DNA of 64,000 bases from Parvibaculaceae bacterium PLY_AMNH_Bact1 (GTDB taxonomy: Bacteria > Pseudomonadota > Alphaproteobacteria > Parvibaculales > Parvibaculaceae): assembly GCA_032881465.1 (NCBI GenBank), contig CP126168.1, positions 2,908,501 through 2,972,500 of the forward strand. Reading direction: 5' to 3'. The translations under genes and the position numbers were made by a program. The notes beneath the pieces are model-generated. The model was given only the letters and a program-made list of their open reading frames with translations, was not told where the DNA came from and made no database searches. Every line of letters begins with the position of its first letter. Position 1 is the stretch's first letter. Of the stretch, positions 52,989 to 64,000 are shown in pieces.

Positions 52989-53078
52989 GGCGTAACACGC
53001 CGTTACAGACTGCAACAGGTGGGCAAAGAAGCAAGCGGGAAAATAGGACATACTTGAATATCCACTGGAGAAATCACC

Positions 53079-53516
53079 ATGCAGAAGATAATTCCTCCCA
53101 TCCTCGTCGCCATCTGTATCCTCACGATGGTTGCCCTTCACATCATCGTTCCGATTACACCAGCTTTTGATCAACCAATGCTGGCGGGGGTCATCGGACT
53201 GGCCGGGCTGTTTTTCATTCTTTCGAGCGCGCGATTGTTTTCTCGTGTCGACACTGAAATCCACACTTTCCATAAGCCGCGCAAACTGGTCACAAGCGGC
53301 CTCTTCCGTTTTTCAAGAAACCCGATCTATCTGGGTTTTGTTCTGCTTCTTCTCGGCGTCGCAATCGGCTTAGGCTCTCTTGCGCCCTTTTTGATGGTTG
53401 CCGTGTTCTTCGTCGTCGCCAACCTCTGGTACATCCCTTTTGAAGAGAAAAACATGGAAGACATGTTCGGGACTGACTATCTCGAATACAAAAAACGGAC
53501 CCGCCGCTGGATCTAA
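53079..53516 (+). CDS. Isoprenylcysteine-methyltransferase-like membrane protein
   Basis: 145 residues with four membrane helices and the family segment LVTSGLFRFSRNPIYLGFVLLLLG, followed by PFEEKNMEDMFGTDYLEYKKRTRRWI. Such proteins bind S-adenosylmethionine at the C-terminus. In bacteria their substrates (phospholipids or small thiols) are mostly unknown. Confidence 0.82.
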   Translation: MQKIIPPILVAICILTMVALHIIVPITPAFDQPMLAGVIGLAGLFFILSSARLFSRVDTEIHTFHKPRKLVTSGLFRFSRNPIYLGFVLLLLGVAIGLGSLAPFLMVAVFFVVANLWYIPFEEKNMEDMFGTDYLEYKKRTRRWI

Positions 53517-53585
53517 TCACAGCCACCCCGTTGCACCGCCCCCCTTTCCCTCCCACTATGCTGACACAACAGCTGGGAGGACGTT

Positions 53586-55043
53586 ATGGGGACCAAAACC
53601 ACCAATCGTGTCGTCAGGGCGGCATTTTTTGCATTCGGACTTGTGGCCCTTAGCGCGCCTGCGCGCGCCGAGCTGATGATTCAGAACGTGACTATCATCG
53701 ATCCGGTCGCCGGAGAGACTGAGAACCAGGACATTCTGATCGGCAATGGGACCATCGCCGCCATCGGAGAGCATGGCAGCATCGCGACTTTCGCACCCGT
53801 CGACACGCTGGATGGTACAGGCAAGTTTCTTATTCCCGCGTTGTGGGACGCACACGTCCACCTCACCTTCGATAAGGAGATCGGAAACGCTGCCCTCCCC
53901 CTCTTTATCGCAAACGGTGTCACGAGGGTCCGCGACACAGGTGGGCTTCTTTCTGAAATACTCTTGGTTCAGGACGTAGCGAAGGAGAGGGGCCCGAAAG
54001 CCCCGGAAATCTACTTCGCTGGCCCGCTTATAGATGGTATTCCGCGCGTCTATGACGGTACCCCTGCTCGCTTCCCGAACATATCCGACGGCGCCTCAAC
54101 GCCGGAGGATGCAGAACGCATTGTCGATGAGCTCGCCGCAGCCGGGGCAAGCCTCATCAAATCCTACGAAATGCTACAGCCGAACGTCTTCAGGGCGCTT
54201 GTCGCGCGCGCAACCGAGCGCAATTTGCCGGTGACCTCCCACATTCCACTCAGCATGGATGCCGAAGCAGTGATTGCAGCAGGTGTTAAAGGTATGGAAC
54301 ATCTGCGCAATATCGGCCTTGCCTGCTCAGACAAGTCCGATGTTCTTCTGGCAGAGAGACAAGCTATGCTGTGGGGAGGCACAAAGGAGGAAGGCAGTGC
54401 GCTCCGATCCTCAATTCATGCGGCGCAACGCCCTGTTGCTTTTGGGTCTCAAGACCCGGAACGGTGCGGCATCGTGATCGAGGCACTCGCAGAGGCCCAG
54501 GTCTTTCAGACGCCAACGCTCGCCCTCAATACCCGCGGTGCCCTAAGGCAGTTTCTCGAACCCAGGCAGCGCGACCCGTTCCAGCATCTCCCCCCCATGG
54601 TGCGGGACCGATGGAACGCTTTTGCTGATGGTGCCGCAGACACTCCCATTGACCCGGCTTATGTCGCCTTTGCAGATTGGTCGCTCGCAATGGTGAAGCA
54701 ACTCCATGAAGCCGGCGTTCCCATTATGGCCGGAACCGACACACCCATCGGCTTACTCACACCAGGCTTCAGCCTTCATCTGGAGATGGAGATGCTGGTC
54801 AAAGCAGGCCTGTCACCACAGGAGGCCCTTGCAAGTGCCACGCTCCGCCCGGCGGAATTTTTTGGCGTCCAAGACAAAATGGGCACCATAGAAGTGGGCA
54901 AAAGCAGCGAACTTGTCCTTCTCACTGCCAACCCGCTTAAGGATATTGCAAACACACGGACCGTCGACACTGTCATCACCAGAGGAACTGTCCTAGATCG
55001 TGTCCAACTGGATGCGCTACTGACAACCGCAACCTCTGAGTGA
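53586..55043 (+). CDS. Exported amidohydrolase-family enzyme
   Basis: 485 residues with a Sec signal peptide (AAFFAFGLVALSAPARA). The amidohydrolase metal site can be followed: DAHVHL, Lys in SLIKSYEM, His in TSHIPL, His in MEHLRN, and Asp in AGTDTPIG. Imidazolonepropionase- and prolidase-like relatives share this plan. It should act in the periplasm on a cyclic amide or peptide. GGGAGG precedes the ATG. Confidence 0.85.
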   Translation: MGTKTTNRVVRAAFFAFGLVALSAPARAELMIQNVTIIDPVAGETENQDILIGNGTIAAIGEHGSIATFAPVDTLDGTGKFLIPALWDAHVHLTFDKEIGNAALPLFIANGVTRVRDTGGLLSEILLVQDVAKERGPKAPEIYFAGPLIDGIPRVYDGTPARFPNISDGASTPEDAERIVDELAAAGASLIKSYEMLQPNVFRALVARATERNLPVTSHIPLSMDAEAVIAAGVKGMEHLRNIGLACSDKSDVLLAERQAMLWGGTKEEGSALRSSIHAAQRPVAFGSQDPERCGIVIEALAEAQVFQTPTLALNTRGALRQFLEPRQRDPFQHLPPMVRDRWNAFADGAADTPIDPAYVAFADWSLAMVKQLHEAGVPIMAGTDTPIGLLTPGFSLHLEMEMLVKAGLSPQEALASATLRPAEFFGVQDKMGTIEVGKSSELVLLTANPLKDIANTRTVDTVITRGTVLDRVQLDALLTTATSE

Positions 55044-55067
55044 GCTGCCCCTAACGATTGTCAGATC

Positions 55068-55568
55068 TCAATAGGGGGTTCCGTCCTTATGGGCGGCATA
55101 CCAGGTGCCATCCTCGTTGAAGGCCCACTGAAAATCATCATGTGGATAGTGAACTTCATCGCCAGGCACCCGTGTGCCGATCACCAGAAAACGGGCCTCG
55201 GCATCAGACCGATTGATGAGGTGATGGGCGTTCGCCTTGCCGGCGGGAAAGCCAGCGAACATCCCATTCTTCATCAGCGTCTCCCCCTCATTGGCGACCA
55301 AGGTCAATTCACCCTGCAACACCATCACGAACTCATCTGACTTTGTATGCCAATGGCGGATGGAAGACCGAGACCCAGGGGCGAGCGTCTCCATCATCAC
55401 GCCATATTGCGTCAGACCAAACAGATCGCCGAGGTTGCGGCTTTCATAAGGCCCTCCCAGTTCATGGGGACCAAGAGACAGACGATCCTTTTCAGGCGGC
55501 AAAGGGTCACCTCCCCTAACCGCTGTCACCGCCATTGCATCTATTGCGGGCTTCATCTCTATCTCCAT
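55068..55568 (-). CDS. Cupin-domain protein
   Basis: 166 residues from MEIEMKPAIDAM (GGAG upstream); the longer frame crosses the divergent promoter. Cupin motif 1 is visible as IRHWHTKSDEFVMVLQGELTLVANEG and motif 2 as GMFAGFPAGKANAHHLINRS, giving two His and a Glu for one metal. It may be a dioxygenase or an isomerase/binder. Divergent from the FAD oxidoreductase gene. Confidence 0.8.
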   Translation of the reverse strand: MEIEMKPAIDAMAVTAVRGGDPLPPEKDRLSLGPHELGGPYESRNLGDLFGLTQYGVMMETLAPGSRSSIRHWHTKSDEFVMVLQGELTLVANEGETLMKNGMFAGFPAGKANAHHLINRSDAEARFLVIGTRVPGDEVHYPHDDFQWAFNEDGTWYAAHKDGTPY

Positions 55569-55653
55569 ATCCACTCCACCAGATCTCACTTCACAAGGAT
55601 CATGGTTCAGCGCAGACTGGCCGTCAAAGATCGACATCAACAGTGGGGGAACC

Positions 55654-57018
55654 ATGATCAAGACCATATGCGAGCCCGCGCGCGAAACCCCAATTGTGCA
55701 TGAGACGGACGTGCTCATTGTGGGGTCCGGGCCAGGTGGTCTGGCAGCAGCACTCGCCGCAGCAAGAAGTGGCGTACATGTCGCGCTGTTAGAACGGTTT
55801 GGCTGTTTTGGCGGCAATATAACCGTAGTCGGTGTGGAAGGCTTTGCCTGGTATCGTCATGAACAAACAGTGGAAGCCGGCGGCATCGGACGCGAGTTCG
55901 AAGACCGCGCTAAGGAAATGGGCGCTGCGGTCCCGGAAAGCCAATCGCTGAGCTACGAATTGGACTCAGAAGGCTTCAAACTTGTCGCCGACCGTCTGGT
56001 GGAGGAGGCGGGTATTCATCCCATGCTGCACCGCCAGTTTGTCGCGCCCATCATGAACGGAAACGCAATTGAAGGTGTGATCGTGGAATCCAAAGCAGGC
56101 CGTGAAGCCATCATCGCAAAACGCGTGATCGACGCGACGGGAGACGCCGACGTGGCTCACCGCGCAGGCGCCCCGACAATCAAAACACCTCTTGAAGAAA
56201 TGCAGGCCGCTTCCGTCATGTTTCATCTTGCAGGCGTCGACAAACGGGCCTTCCTAAAAGGTGTCCGCGACGACCCTCAAACATATAAGGACTGGGAAAA
56301 CAGCACCTGGCATATGGAAACTGATGGCAAGGAAGATGAGATGTTCTCACCCTTCCTCGGCAAACCCTTCGATCGAGCAATCGAAGAAGGCGTCATTCCA
56401 TCAGAACTAAAAACCATTGGCGGCACCTGGGGCGCCGTCCATGACAGCGGTGAGCTCACCTATATGAACCTCATTCATCTGAATGAATGTGACGGTACGG
56501 ACCCCGAAAGCCTCACCAAGTTTGAAATCGAAGGCAGAAAGCAAACGCAAACTGCGATTGAAGTGCTGCGCAAATACACGCCTGGGTGCGAGCAGGCCCG
56601 ACTGCGTAATTTCGGCATGAGCATCGGCATTCGAGATACCCGAAAAATCGACGCGGTCTACAATCTCACTGAAGAGGATGTGAGATATGAAGGGCGTTTC
56701 GAAGACTCCATCGGGATCTATCCGGAATTTATTGATGGGTATGGGATATTGATCCTCCCCACCACCGGCCGTTACATGCACATCCCCTACCGCTCACTCT
56801 TACCCCAGAAGGTAGAGAACCTGCTCGTCGCCGGACGAGCGATAGGTGGGGATAAAACCTCCCATGCTGCCACCCGCAATATGTCCTGCTGCGCGGTAAC
56901 CGGCCAGGGCGCTGGCGTCGCGGCGGCCTTGTCCGTCAAACAGGACTCATCCCTATATGATGTGAACGTGAGCGCCATTCAACAAGAGCTCAGTCGTCAG
57001 GGCGTGCGCTGCCACTAA
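55654..57018 (+). CDS. FAD-dependent oxidoreductase (FAD_oxidored family)
   Basis: 454 residues. The N-terminal Rossmann motif VLIVGSGPGGLAAALAAARSG is followed by the flavin-contact LLERFGCFGGNITVVGVEG. VIDATGDADVAHRAG and a C-terminal LLVAGRAIGGDKTSHAATRNMSCCAVTGQGAGVAAAL complete the FAD site. No signal peptide. The substrate is not evident. The 85-bp gap to the divergent cupin gene suggests shared control. Confidence 0.85.
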   Translation: MIKTICEPARETPIVHETDVLIVGSGPGGLAAALAAARSGVHVALLERFGCFGGNITVVGVEGFAWYRHEQTVEAGGIGREFEDRAKEMGAAVPESQSLSYELDSEGFKLVADRLVEEAGIHPMLHRQFVAPIMNGNAIEGVIVESKAGREAIIAKRVIDATGDADVAHRAGAPTIKTPLEEMQAASVMFHLAGVDKRAFLKGVRDDPQTYKDWENSTWHMETDGKEDEMFSPFLGKPFDRAIEEGVIPSELKTIGGTWGAVHDSGELTYMNLIHLNECDGTDPESLTKFEIEGRKQTQTAIEVLRKYTPGCEQARLRNFGMSIGIRDTRKIDAVYNLTEEDVRYEGRFEDSIGIYPEFIDGYGILILPTTGRYMHIPYRSLLPQKVENLLVAGRAIGGDKTSHAATRNMSCCAVTGQGAGVAAALSVKQDSSLYDVNVSAIQQELSRQGVRCH

Positions 57019-57255
57019 CCACGACGACGCCAACTGTCGTCCAGACGACAGACGCACTTCTCTTTAACATCTATCCTTAAGGCCAATAGCGGCTGAATTT
57101 TTCTACTTCCCTGCGTTTTCTTGGCTTCGGACCCGCCAAAATGCTCCGGGTTAGGAAAGCGTGGCGGATCAGCCGTAAGATGTCCGTCGGCCGACCCCCA
57201 GCTCCAAACCAGCAAGTGGACAGCAAACCCGGTCGACAGGCATCACCCTTTCACA

Positions 57256-57765
57256 CTACGAGTTTCTAGATGCATAGCCCTGCAGGGACTGCAGAAAGCC
57301 ATGCACAAGGGCGGCAGCATCGTCGACCTCACGCTCCACAGGTATCTTGATGACGAGAGCATCAACCGCTTTGGCATGGCTCACCCGGGCAGCATCATCT
57401 GCTGGCGAAAGAGGAAGAGCGGCGGCAGCCTCAAGCAGCATGAGCAATTCATGAAGACGCCGCACCTGACGGAAACACTCAGCCATCGGGTGAACAAGCG
57501 AGGCATCATCCTGCCAAGAACGGCCGCCAAACAGCTCCTGGCTCACCCGTTGTCCCGCGCCATAACACTCAAACACCGCACAACCACGAAAGCCGAGATC
57601 CTCAAGCTTGTCATGCACTTTACATTGCCCGCACGCATCAAGATTGGGACAGGCTGTTTCAGCTGGCTTGCCGATGGCAAAATCGTCCGACACTTCAAAC
57701 TCAAACGTCACACAGCAGAGCGCAGCGCAGTTCGAGCAATCAGATTGCAATGAGATGGCAGCCAT
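57256..57765 (-). CDS. Cysteine-cluster protein (YkgJ-like CxxCxxxCC)
   Basis: About 169 residues from ATG 57765. Conserved cysteines occur as SDCSNCAALCC at the start, then CPNLDACGQCKVH and GCAVFECYG. These match the YkgJ/UPF0153 group that binds zinc or an iron-sulfur cluster. The start is uncertain: GTG 57813 or ATG 57804 would add 13-16 residues, and none has a clear ribosome-binding site. Confidence 0.75.
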   Translation of the reverse strand: MAAISLQSDCSNCAALCCVTFEFEVSDDFAIGKPAETACPNLDACGQCKVHDKLEDLGFRGCAVFECYGAGQRVSQELFGGRSWQDDASLVHPMAECFRQVRRLHELLMLLEAAAALPLSPADDAARVSHAKAVDALVIKIPVEREVDDAAALVHGFLQSLQGYASRNS

Positions 57766-57842
57766 CTTAGTCCGTCCGATGTCGGGTGGTGACAAACGCA
57801 CCATACCCGACACTCAAGACCGTCAAAGAAAATTTGCCTTCC

Positions 57843-58997
57843 TCAAGCAGATTTTCTTTCAAGGCTCTGCTTAAGCTGCATGGCATGAGAGGAAAGCTCC
57901 TCGGAGATTTTCATGACATCGTTTGAGCCCTGGTTCACCTCCTGCACCTTCTGCGAGACGGTGGCAATCCCCTCTGAGATATCCCCAACACCTTTTGATG
58001 CCTCTGACATGCTGCGCGCTATCTCGGTGGTTGCCGTTCCCTGCTCTTCCACGGCTGCGGCAATCGCGCCCGACACTTCGTTCAGCATCGCGACTGTTTC
58101 TGACACTTTCTCAATAGAGGAAACGGCCCTTCCCGTGCCCTCCTGGACAGCACCAACCTGGGTTTCAATTTCCTCAGTCGCTTTCGCTGTCTGAGAGGCG
58201 AGAGCCTTAACCTCACTAGCAACCACAGCAAAGCCTTTGCCCGCTTCGCCAGCGCGGGCTGCTTCAATCGTTGCGTTAAGGGCAAGCAGGTTTGTCTGCG
58301 CTGCAATGCCACTGATCAGCTCAACAATGACGCCGATCTGCTCTGACGTTTTGGACAGCTCGCCAATGGCCTCGCCGACAGTACGGCTTTCCACCTCTAC
58401 GTTCGCCGTCATTTCAGTGGACTGGCTTATCTGTCGATTGATCTCAACTACCGATGAATTCAATTCCTCAGCAGTTGCAGCGACAGTCTGGACGTTGGTC
58501 AATGCCTCTTCAGCACCAGCGGCAACAGTCGTGGCCTGCTCTTCTGATGTCCCACTGGAGAGACGCATTTCGCCTGCGCATGCATTGAGGGTGGTCGCTG
58601 CCTTCTCCAACGATAAGGCGAGCTCCTCGAAATTCTCCATTTTCTGTTCTATTCCATCCGCAGCAACATTGATCGTCTTAGATGCAACGAGAAAGGACCC
58701 CAACATGCCCACTTCCGAAATTCTCCGGAAGTACTGATTGCGCTCCATATAGCCGAGACAAGCCGTTGACTCTCTTATATAGGCATCGGTCCTGTCGACG
58801 AGTTCATTCAAATGCACACAAAGATCGCGGGTTGCCCCCGCCTCCTCAGGCACATCGCTGATCCGCGCTTCGAAATCGCCCTGGCTTACGCGTTTGCAAA
58901 CCGAGATCACTTCGTCAATTTTTTCGCTCGCGTCAGAAGACTGGGGAGCAACCGACGCACGACTTAAGTTCAGTTTTGAAAAGAGTTTCATAATCAT
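57843..58997 (-). CDS. Soluble methyl-accepting chemotaxis protein
   Basis: A cytoplasmic chemoreceptor of 384 residues without membrane helices. The N-terminal HAMP-like or linker region ([19 protein letters not shown]) leads into a long coiled coil. The kinase-control hairpin tip is [37 protein letters not shown] near residue 230. It starts 7 bp after the PAS-protein gene, so the two probably form an energy-taxis sensor in two chains, where Aer of E. coli is one. Confidence 0.92.
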   Translation of the reverse strand: MIMKLFSKLNLSRASVAPQSSDASEKIDEVISVCKRVSQGDFEARISDVPEEAGATRDLCVHLNELVDRTDAYIRESTACLGYMERNQYFRRISEVGMLGSFLVASKTINVAADGIEQKMENFEELALSLEKAATTLNACAGEMRLSSGTSEEQATTVAAGAEEALTNVQTVAATAEELNSSVVEINRQISQSTEMTANVEVESRTVGEAIGELSKTSEQIGVIVELISGIAAQTNLLALNATIEAARAGEAGKGFAVVASEVKALASQTAKATEEIETQVGAVQEGTGRAVSSIEKVSETVAMLNEVSGAIAAAVEEQGTATTEIARSMSEASKGVGDISEGIATVSQKVQEVNQGSNDVMKISEELSSHAMQLKQSLERKSA

Positions 58998-59004
58998 TTC
59001 CTCC

Positions 59005-59529
59005 TCAAGCTGCTTGCATCAGATGGGCAACGAACTCGTCATAGCCGAGCTTCTTCTCCGCCAGGACGTCGAGCAGGTTTTGATAAGATGCTTCAAGCCC
59101 AGCCTTGCGGCTTTCATGGCTTTTCTCAATTTTGATCAGGTCTTTATAGAGCGGGATGATTGTATCTTTCACCACATCCGCGTTCGGCACACGCCGAGTA
59201 GAGTGATATCCAATGATGTTTCCATCTGCATCAAAACTCGGGGTGACATGGGCAACAACCCAATAGTAGTCGCCACTTTTGGTCACGTTGACCACATAGG
59301 CAAACACCTCGTTGCCTTGCTGTAGCCGGTCCCACAAAAGTTTGAAAACACACCGCGGCATGTCTGGGTGCCGAATGACATTGTGGGGTTTCCCGACAAG
59401 CTCCTGCTCTCGGTATCCCGCGACATCCAAAAACACATCGTTCATATACGTAAGATGACCTTTGAGGTTCGTCTTACTCACAATCAAACTGTCTCTATCG
59501 AAGAAAACTTCCTTGCTGGCTGTTCCCAT
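59005..59529 (-). CDS. PAS-domain protein, Aer-like sensor
   Basis: 174 residues from [13 protein letters not shown] (AAGGGGG upstream). The PAS fold carries the Aer-type segment [23 protein letters not shown] and a [16 protein letters not shown] strand. FAD binding for redox sensing is known in Aer and likely here. A helical C-terminus (about 130-174) could dock on the adjacent chemoreceptor. Confidence 0.88.
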   Translation of the reverse strand: MGTASKEVFFDRDSLIVSKTNLKGHLTYMNDVFLDVAGYREQELVGKPHNVIRHPDMPRCVFKLLWDRLQQGNEVFAYVVNVTKSGDYYWVVAHVTPSFDADGNIIGYHSTRRVPNADVVKDTIIPLYKDLIKIEKSHESRKAGLEASYQNLLDVLAEKKLGYDEFVAHLMQAA

Positions 59530-59831
59530 TCTATCCCCCTTTGATGCAGACCAAACGCCCCAGGTTTCCCACCTCGCACCACAGCGAGGAGAACAAACCA
59601 ATCAGTTGCGTTGAGCCAATCGCCTCCACTTCAAGACCACCCAAATAGAGACTACTTTTGATTTATAAAGTTTGTACTAATTCAAATAAAACCAATTAAA
59701 GGAGGAACTATGCAAATAAATAAAAGGTACTGTTACGTGAATTTTTTGGTGATAAATCGTTGATTTTATAAGACTTTTCGGCTGCGACAATTCAGCCCAA
59801 AACCCCACCGATAGAACTACCGGCGCTATCT
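59530..59831. other. Gene-free intergenic region
   Basis: About 300 bp, very A/T-rich between 59650 and 59770. It should hold the promoter of the PAS-chemoreceptor operon. No distinct consensus or ORF was identified. Confidence 0.4.
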
Positions 59832-61073
59832 TCAAGAGGTTTGAGAGGCAATCGCCAACCCATCAACAATGGATGTGAAGACATCGCCTTGTTGAACAGC
59901 CACGTTTGGCAAGCATTCTTGGATCGCATCTGTGACAATCTTCATCGAACTAGACCCGCCGACACTGACGACAGCTTCAACGCGCTGCGCCTCAATGCCC
60001 CCTGCGTCCAGAGTCTCCTGGATAGCGACAGCAATCTCGACACCGAAGCGCGAGAGACTGTTTTCAAGACCTTCCTCGGTGAGCCGGGTCTGCAGGTCAG
60101 GTTCGATCAGGCTAAGGTCCACCAGTGAGCGATTGCTGCCTTCATTGTGCGCAATCTTTGTTCGTTCCGCTTCAAAAGCAAGGTCGTGACCAAGCCGCCT
60201 CTCCAATACCCTGACGAGGCGCGTGAACAGGGGCCGGTCGACAGCATCCCGCTCCATACCTTTTGCAAGCTGAATGGTTTTCTCGTCATAAAGAAACGGG
60301 ATCTTCTCCCAGGTCGCAAGCTCTGAAAAAATGTGCGCGGGCGCTTGAATCGTACCCTCGGCAAAGCGGCGCGTGAGTTGAGCTCCTCGCCCCAGAAGCG
60401 GCATGAAATGATCATAGGAGATCTGCCGGTCAAAGTCTGTGCCCCCCACCCGCACACCGTTTGACGCAATGATCCGGACGCCCTGCTCTTTCGCCTTAAA
60501 CAGGGTAAAGTCAGATGTCCCGCCACCAATATCGACAACCAGCCCGACGCTGCCCTTGGTGTAGTCGCGCGCACTTTCGAGCGCCGCTGCTTCCGGCTCA
60601 TACATAAACCTCACCTCAGTGAAGCCTGCCTTATGGTAGCAGGCCTGCAAGTCCTGCTCAGCTTGGACGTTGCGTTCAGCATCCACCCGGTGGAAGAACA
60701 CAGGCCGCCCGGCCACCACATGATCAAAGGGCATGTCGGCGAACTTCTCCGCCCGGTCTTTCAACTGCCGCAGAAACTCCGTGATCACTTCAGAAAAATC
60801 AGTGCGTCGCCCCAAGAGCACACGCTGCTCTTTCATCAAAGGCGTACCAAGCACGCTTTTGAGCGATCGCATATAGCGACCCTCGGCACCATCCAACAGA
60901 GCCTGGTTTGCGGGCCGTCCGGAAAGTACCTTTTTGTCATAGAGATCGAAGAAGAGCGCCGTTGGGATCGTCTCCCGGCCTTCTTCTAGTTCCACATGTA
61001 CAACCTCGTCACCGGCCATGAACGCCGCAGCCGAATTTGAGGTGCCAAAATCCACCCCGAGCCAGTTACCCAC
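59832..61073 (-). CDS. Hsp70-like chaperone (YegD type)
   Basis: 413 residues that cover only the actin-like ATPase domain: MGNWLGVDFGTSNSAAAF (phosphate 1), VVDIGGGTSDFTLF (phosphate 2) and VVSVGGSSSMKIVTDAI (adenosine). The substrate-binding domain of DnaK is absent, as in YegD. Its biological role is poorly known. Confidence 0.88.
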   Translation of the reverse strand: MGNWLGVDFGTSNSAAAFMAGDEVVHVELEEGRETIPTALFFDLYDKKVLSGRPANQALLDGAEGRYMRSLKSVLGTPLMKEQRVLLGRRTDFSEVITEFLRQLKDRAEKFADMPFDHVVAGRPVFFHRVDAERNVQAEQDLQACYHKAGFTEVRFMYEPEAAALESARDYTKGSVGLVVDIGGGTSDFTLFKAKEQGVRIIASNGVRVGGTDFDRQISYDHFMPLLGRGAQLTRRFAEGTIQAPAHIFSELATWEKIPFLYDEKTIQLAKGMERDAVDRPLFTRLVRVLERRLGHDLAFEAERTKIAHNEGSNRSLVDLSLIEPDLQTRLTEEGLENSLSRFGVEIAVAIQETLDAGGIEAQRVEAVVSVGGSSSMKIVTDAIQECLPNVAVQQGDVFTSIVDGLAIASQTS

Positions 61074-61261
61074 CGCTCACCGTCCAGTTCGTCTTTTGAT
61101 GTAATGCTAATCAGGGCGCGGAGATATAGAGCGTCTATGCCGGCTGCACAAGATCTGTTTTTAGACAACCAGTCTGGAACCGGCCTAAACCCTGCGATCA
61201 GCTTGTTGCACCCCTTGCCGCTGGCTAGCATCCGAAGCGAACAGCAATCATTGGAGGCTCC

Positions 61262-61657
61262 ATGCGGTCAAAACTCGAAACCCCTTTCGCGATTTTCACG
61301 CTCATAACAGCCGTCAACCACTTTGCAGGTGAAACCTACTACCACGTCACCCTGGGCCAACCGCTTCCGGCCTACATTGTCGACCTCATTGCCATCAGCC
61401 TCATGTTGCTCGGAAGTGTCTACTCCCTGAAGGACAGGACAGGATCTGCTGCAGGATGGCTGGCCGCTGCTTGGGGTTTTGCTCTCTGCCTGAACTATCG
61501 GTCCTTTTTCGGCCGATATGAGAGATTGTCTCAGGAGATCGCAAACTCAAACGGAGAGCCGGACATCGTGATCAAAATTCTCGGAGTTACACTCACCATC
61601 GCCGCGATCAGCTTTATCTTTTCGATGTATCTGGCATCGCCCCAGCGCAATCGATAG
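61262..61657 (+). CDS. Small membrane protein of unknown function
   Basis: 131 residues with about four hydrophobic helices (FAIFTLITAVNHF, IVDLIAISLMLLGSVYSL, GWLAAAWGFALCLNY, ILGVTLTIAAISFIFSMYL). GGAGG lies 7 bp before the ATG. No family recognised. Confidence 0.68.
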   Translation: MRSKLETPFAIFTLITAVNHFAGETYYHVTLGQPLPAYIVDLIAISLMLLGSVYSLKDRTGSAAGWLAAAWGFALCLNYRSFFGRYERLSQEIANSNGEPDIVIKILGVTLTIAAISFIFSMYLASPQRNR

Positions 61658-61660
61658 GCA

Positions 61661-61702
61661 AACAAAAACGCCGCCTGAGCGGCGAGGCTCAAGCGGCATT
61701 TT
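61661..61702. terminator. Bidirectional terminator at the end of the rRNA operon
   Basis: An 11-bp stem (minus strand GCCGCTTGAGC with GCTCAGGCGGC, one G-U) followed by GTTTTTGTTT on the minus strand and ATTTT on the plus strand. It ends the 5S transcript and the converging small membrane gene. Confidence 0.75.
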
Positions 61703-61784
61703 GGAAGTCAGGTAAAGAAGGGACCTAAGACAATTGCTCCCCACATAGGAAGCACGTGATCGTCGTTTGTTTTTGCATTTAGCA

Positions 61785-61902
61785 GACCTGGCAGCGACCT
61801 ACTCTCCCACACCTTAAGATGCAGTACCATCGGCGCTGAGGGTTTTCACGGCCGAGTTCGAGATGGGATCGGGTGCAGGCCCCTCGCAATAACCACCAGG
61901 TC
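61785..61902 (-). rRNA. rrf: 5S ribosomal RNA
   Basis: The minus strand begins GACCTGGTGGTTATTGCGAG and shows the 5S core (CCGATCCCATCTCGAACTCG; GGTGTGGGAGAGTAGGTC). The closing helix GACCTGG/CCAGGTC gives the ends, about 118 nt. Confidence 0.95.
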
Positions 61903-62027
61903 GGCAAAAGGCAAAAACCTTCAGAAGTTCTGAAGTAACGACAATCTATTTCTGATCTGAACCACATTCACCGCCATCCAAATGGGCCAGCTTGCGCTAG
62001 CCCAAGATGGGCATTGGTAAATGAGAG

Positions 62028-64000
<1,973 letters not shown>

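Noticed and set aside
57121..57753. 210-codon plus-strand frame
   Set aside because: Antisense to the cysteine-cluster gene, whose conserved motifs fix the coding strand.

Overview
The window looks like the chromosome of an alphaproteobacterium, probably a marine hydrocarbon-associated lineage near Parvibaculum. This is inferred from the gene set: three CYP153-type alkane hydroxylases with a ferredoxin, a wax ester synthase, a NasST-controlled nitrate assimilation locus, and the sequences of the rRNA and initiator tRNA genes. It starts inside a uroporphyrinogen methyltransferase gene and ends inside a 23S rRNA gene.

1-14.1 kb (minus strand): nitrate assimilation. The order in the direction of transcription is nasT, nasS, an outer-membrane porin, then one long run of nrtA, nrtB, a double-ATPase subunit, nirB, nirD, nasA and cobA. 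Nitrate crosses the outer membrane by the porin and the inner membrane by NrtA/NrtB/ATPase. NasA and NirBD reduce it, and CobA supplies the siroheme precursor. NasS and NasT are the nitrate sensor and the RNA-binding antiterminator. Both the porin and nrtA have a sigma-54 promoter, an upstream inverted repeat about 100 bp away, and a leader with two A1/G4 hexaloop hairpins. In each leader the loop of the second hairpin is itself the 5' strand of an intrinsic terminator.

14.5-36.9 kb: a 22.3 kb integrative mobilizable element in the 3' end of an initiator tRNA-fMet gene. It is bounded by 53-bp direct repeats (14535-14587 and 36820-36872). It carries a tyrosine integrase, a replacement terminator for the tRNA, a relaxase/MobC/coupling-protein module with a striking array of seven hairpins at the likely oriT, and a second complete tRNA-fMet beside a decayed integrase end. 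Its cargo includes a HipBA-like toxin-antitoxin pair in an operon with a PD-(D/E)xK nuclease, a 1577-residue nuclease-STAND ATPase resembling antiviral Avs proteins, a pentapeptide-repeat protein, a second small recombinase, a desaturase, a DUF2000 protein, a MarR-like regulator and a possible small RNA. No type IV secretion channel is present, so transfer would need a helper.

36.9-57.8 kb: lipid and hydrocarbon metabolism. It holds a two-subunit molybdenum hydroxylase (IorAB type), an alpha/beta hydrolase, a GNAT acetyltransferase, a membrane di-iron hydroxylase divergent from a TetR regulator with paired operators, a 26-codon micro-gene with a perfect Shine-Dalgarno and its own terminator, a SnoaL-like protein, three CYP153 genes plus ferredoxin, a wax ester synthase with a lysine-rich histone-like tail, a thioesterase, a MarR-FabF pair, a methyltransferase-like membrane protein, an amidohydrolase, a cupin, an FAD oxidoreductase and a cysteine-cluster protein.

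57.8-64 kb: a two-gene aerotaxis-type module (PAS protein plus soluble chemoreceptor), an Hsp70-like protein, a small membrane protein, and the 3' end of an rRNA operon (23S then 5S) on the minus strand with its terminator.
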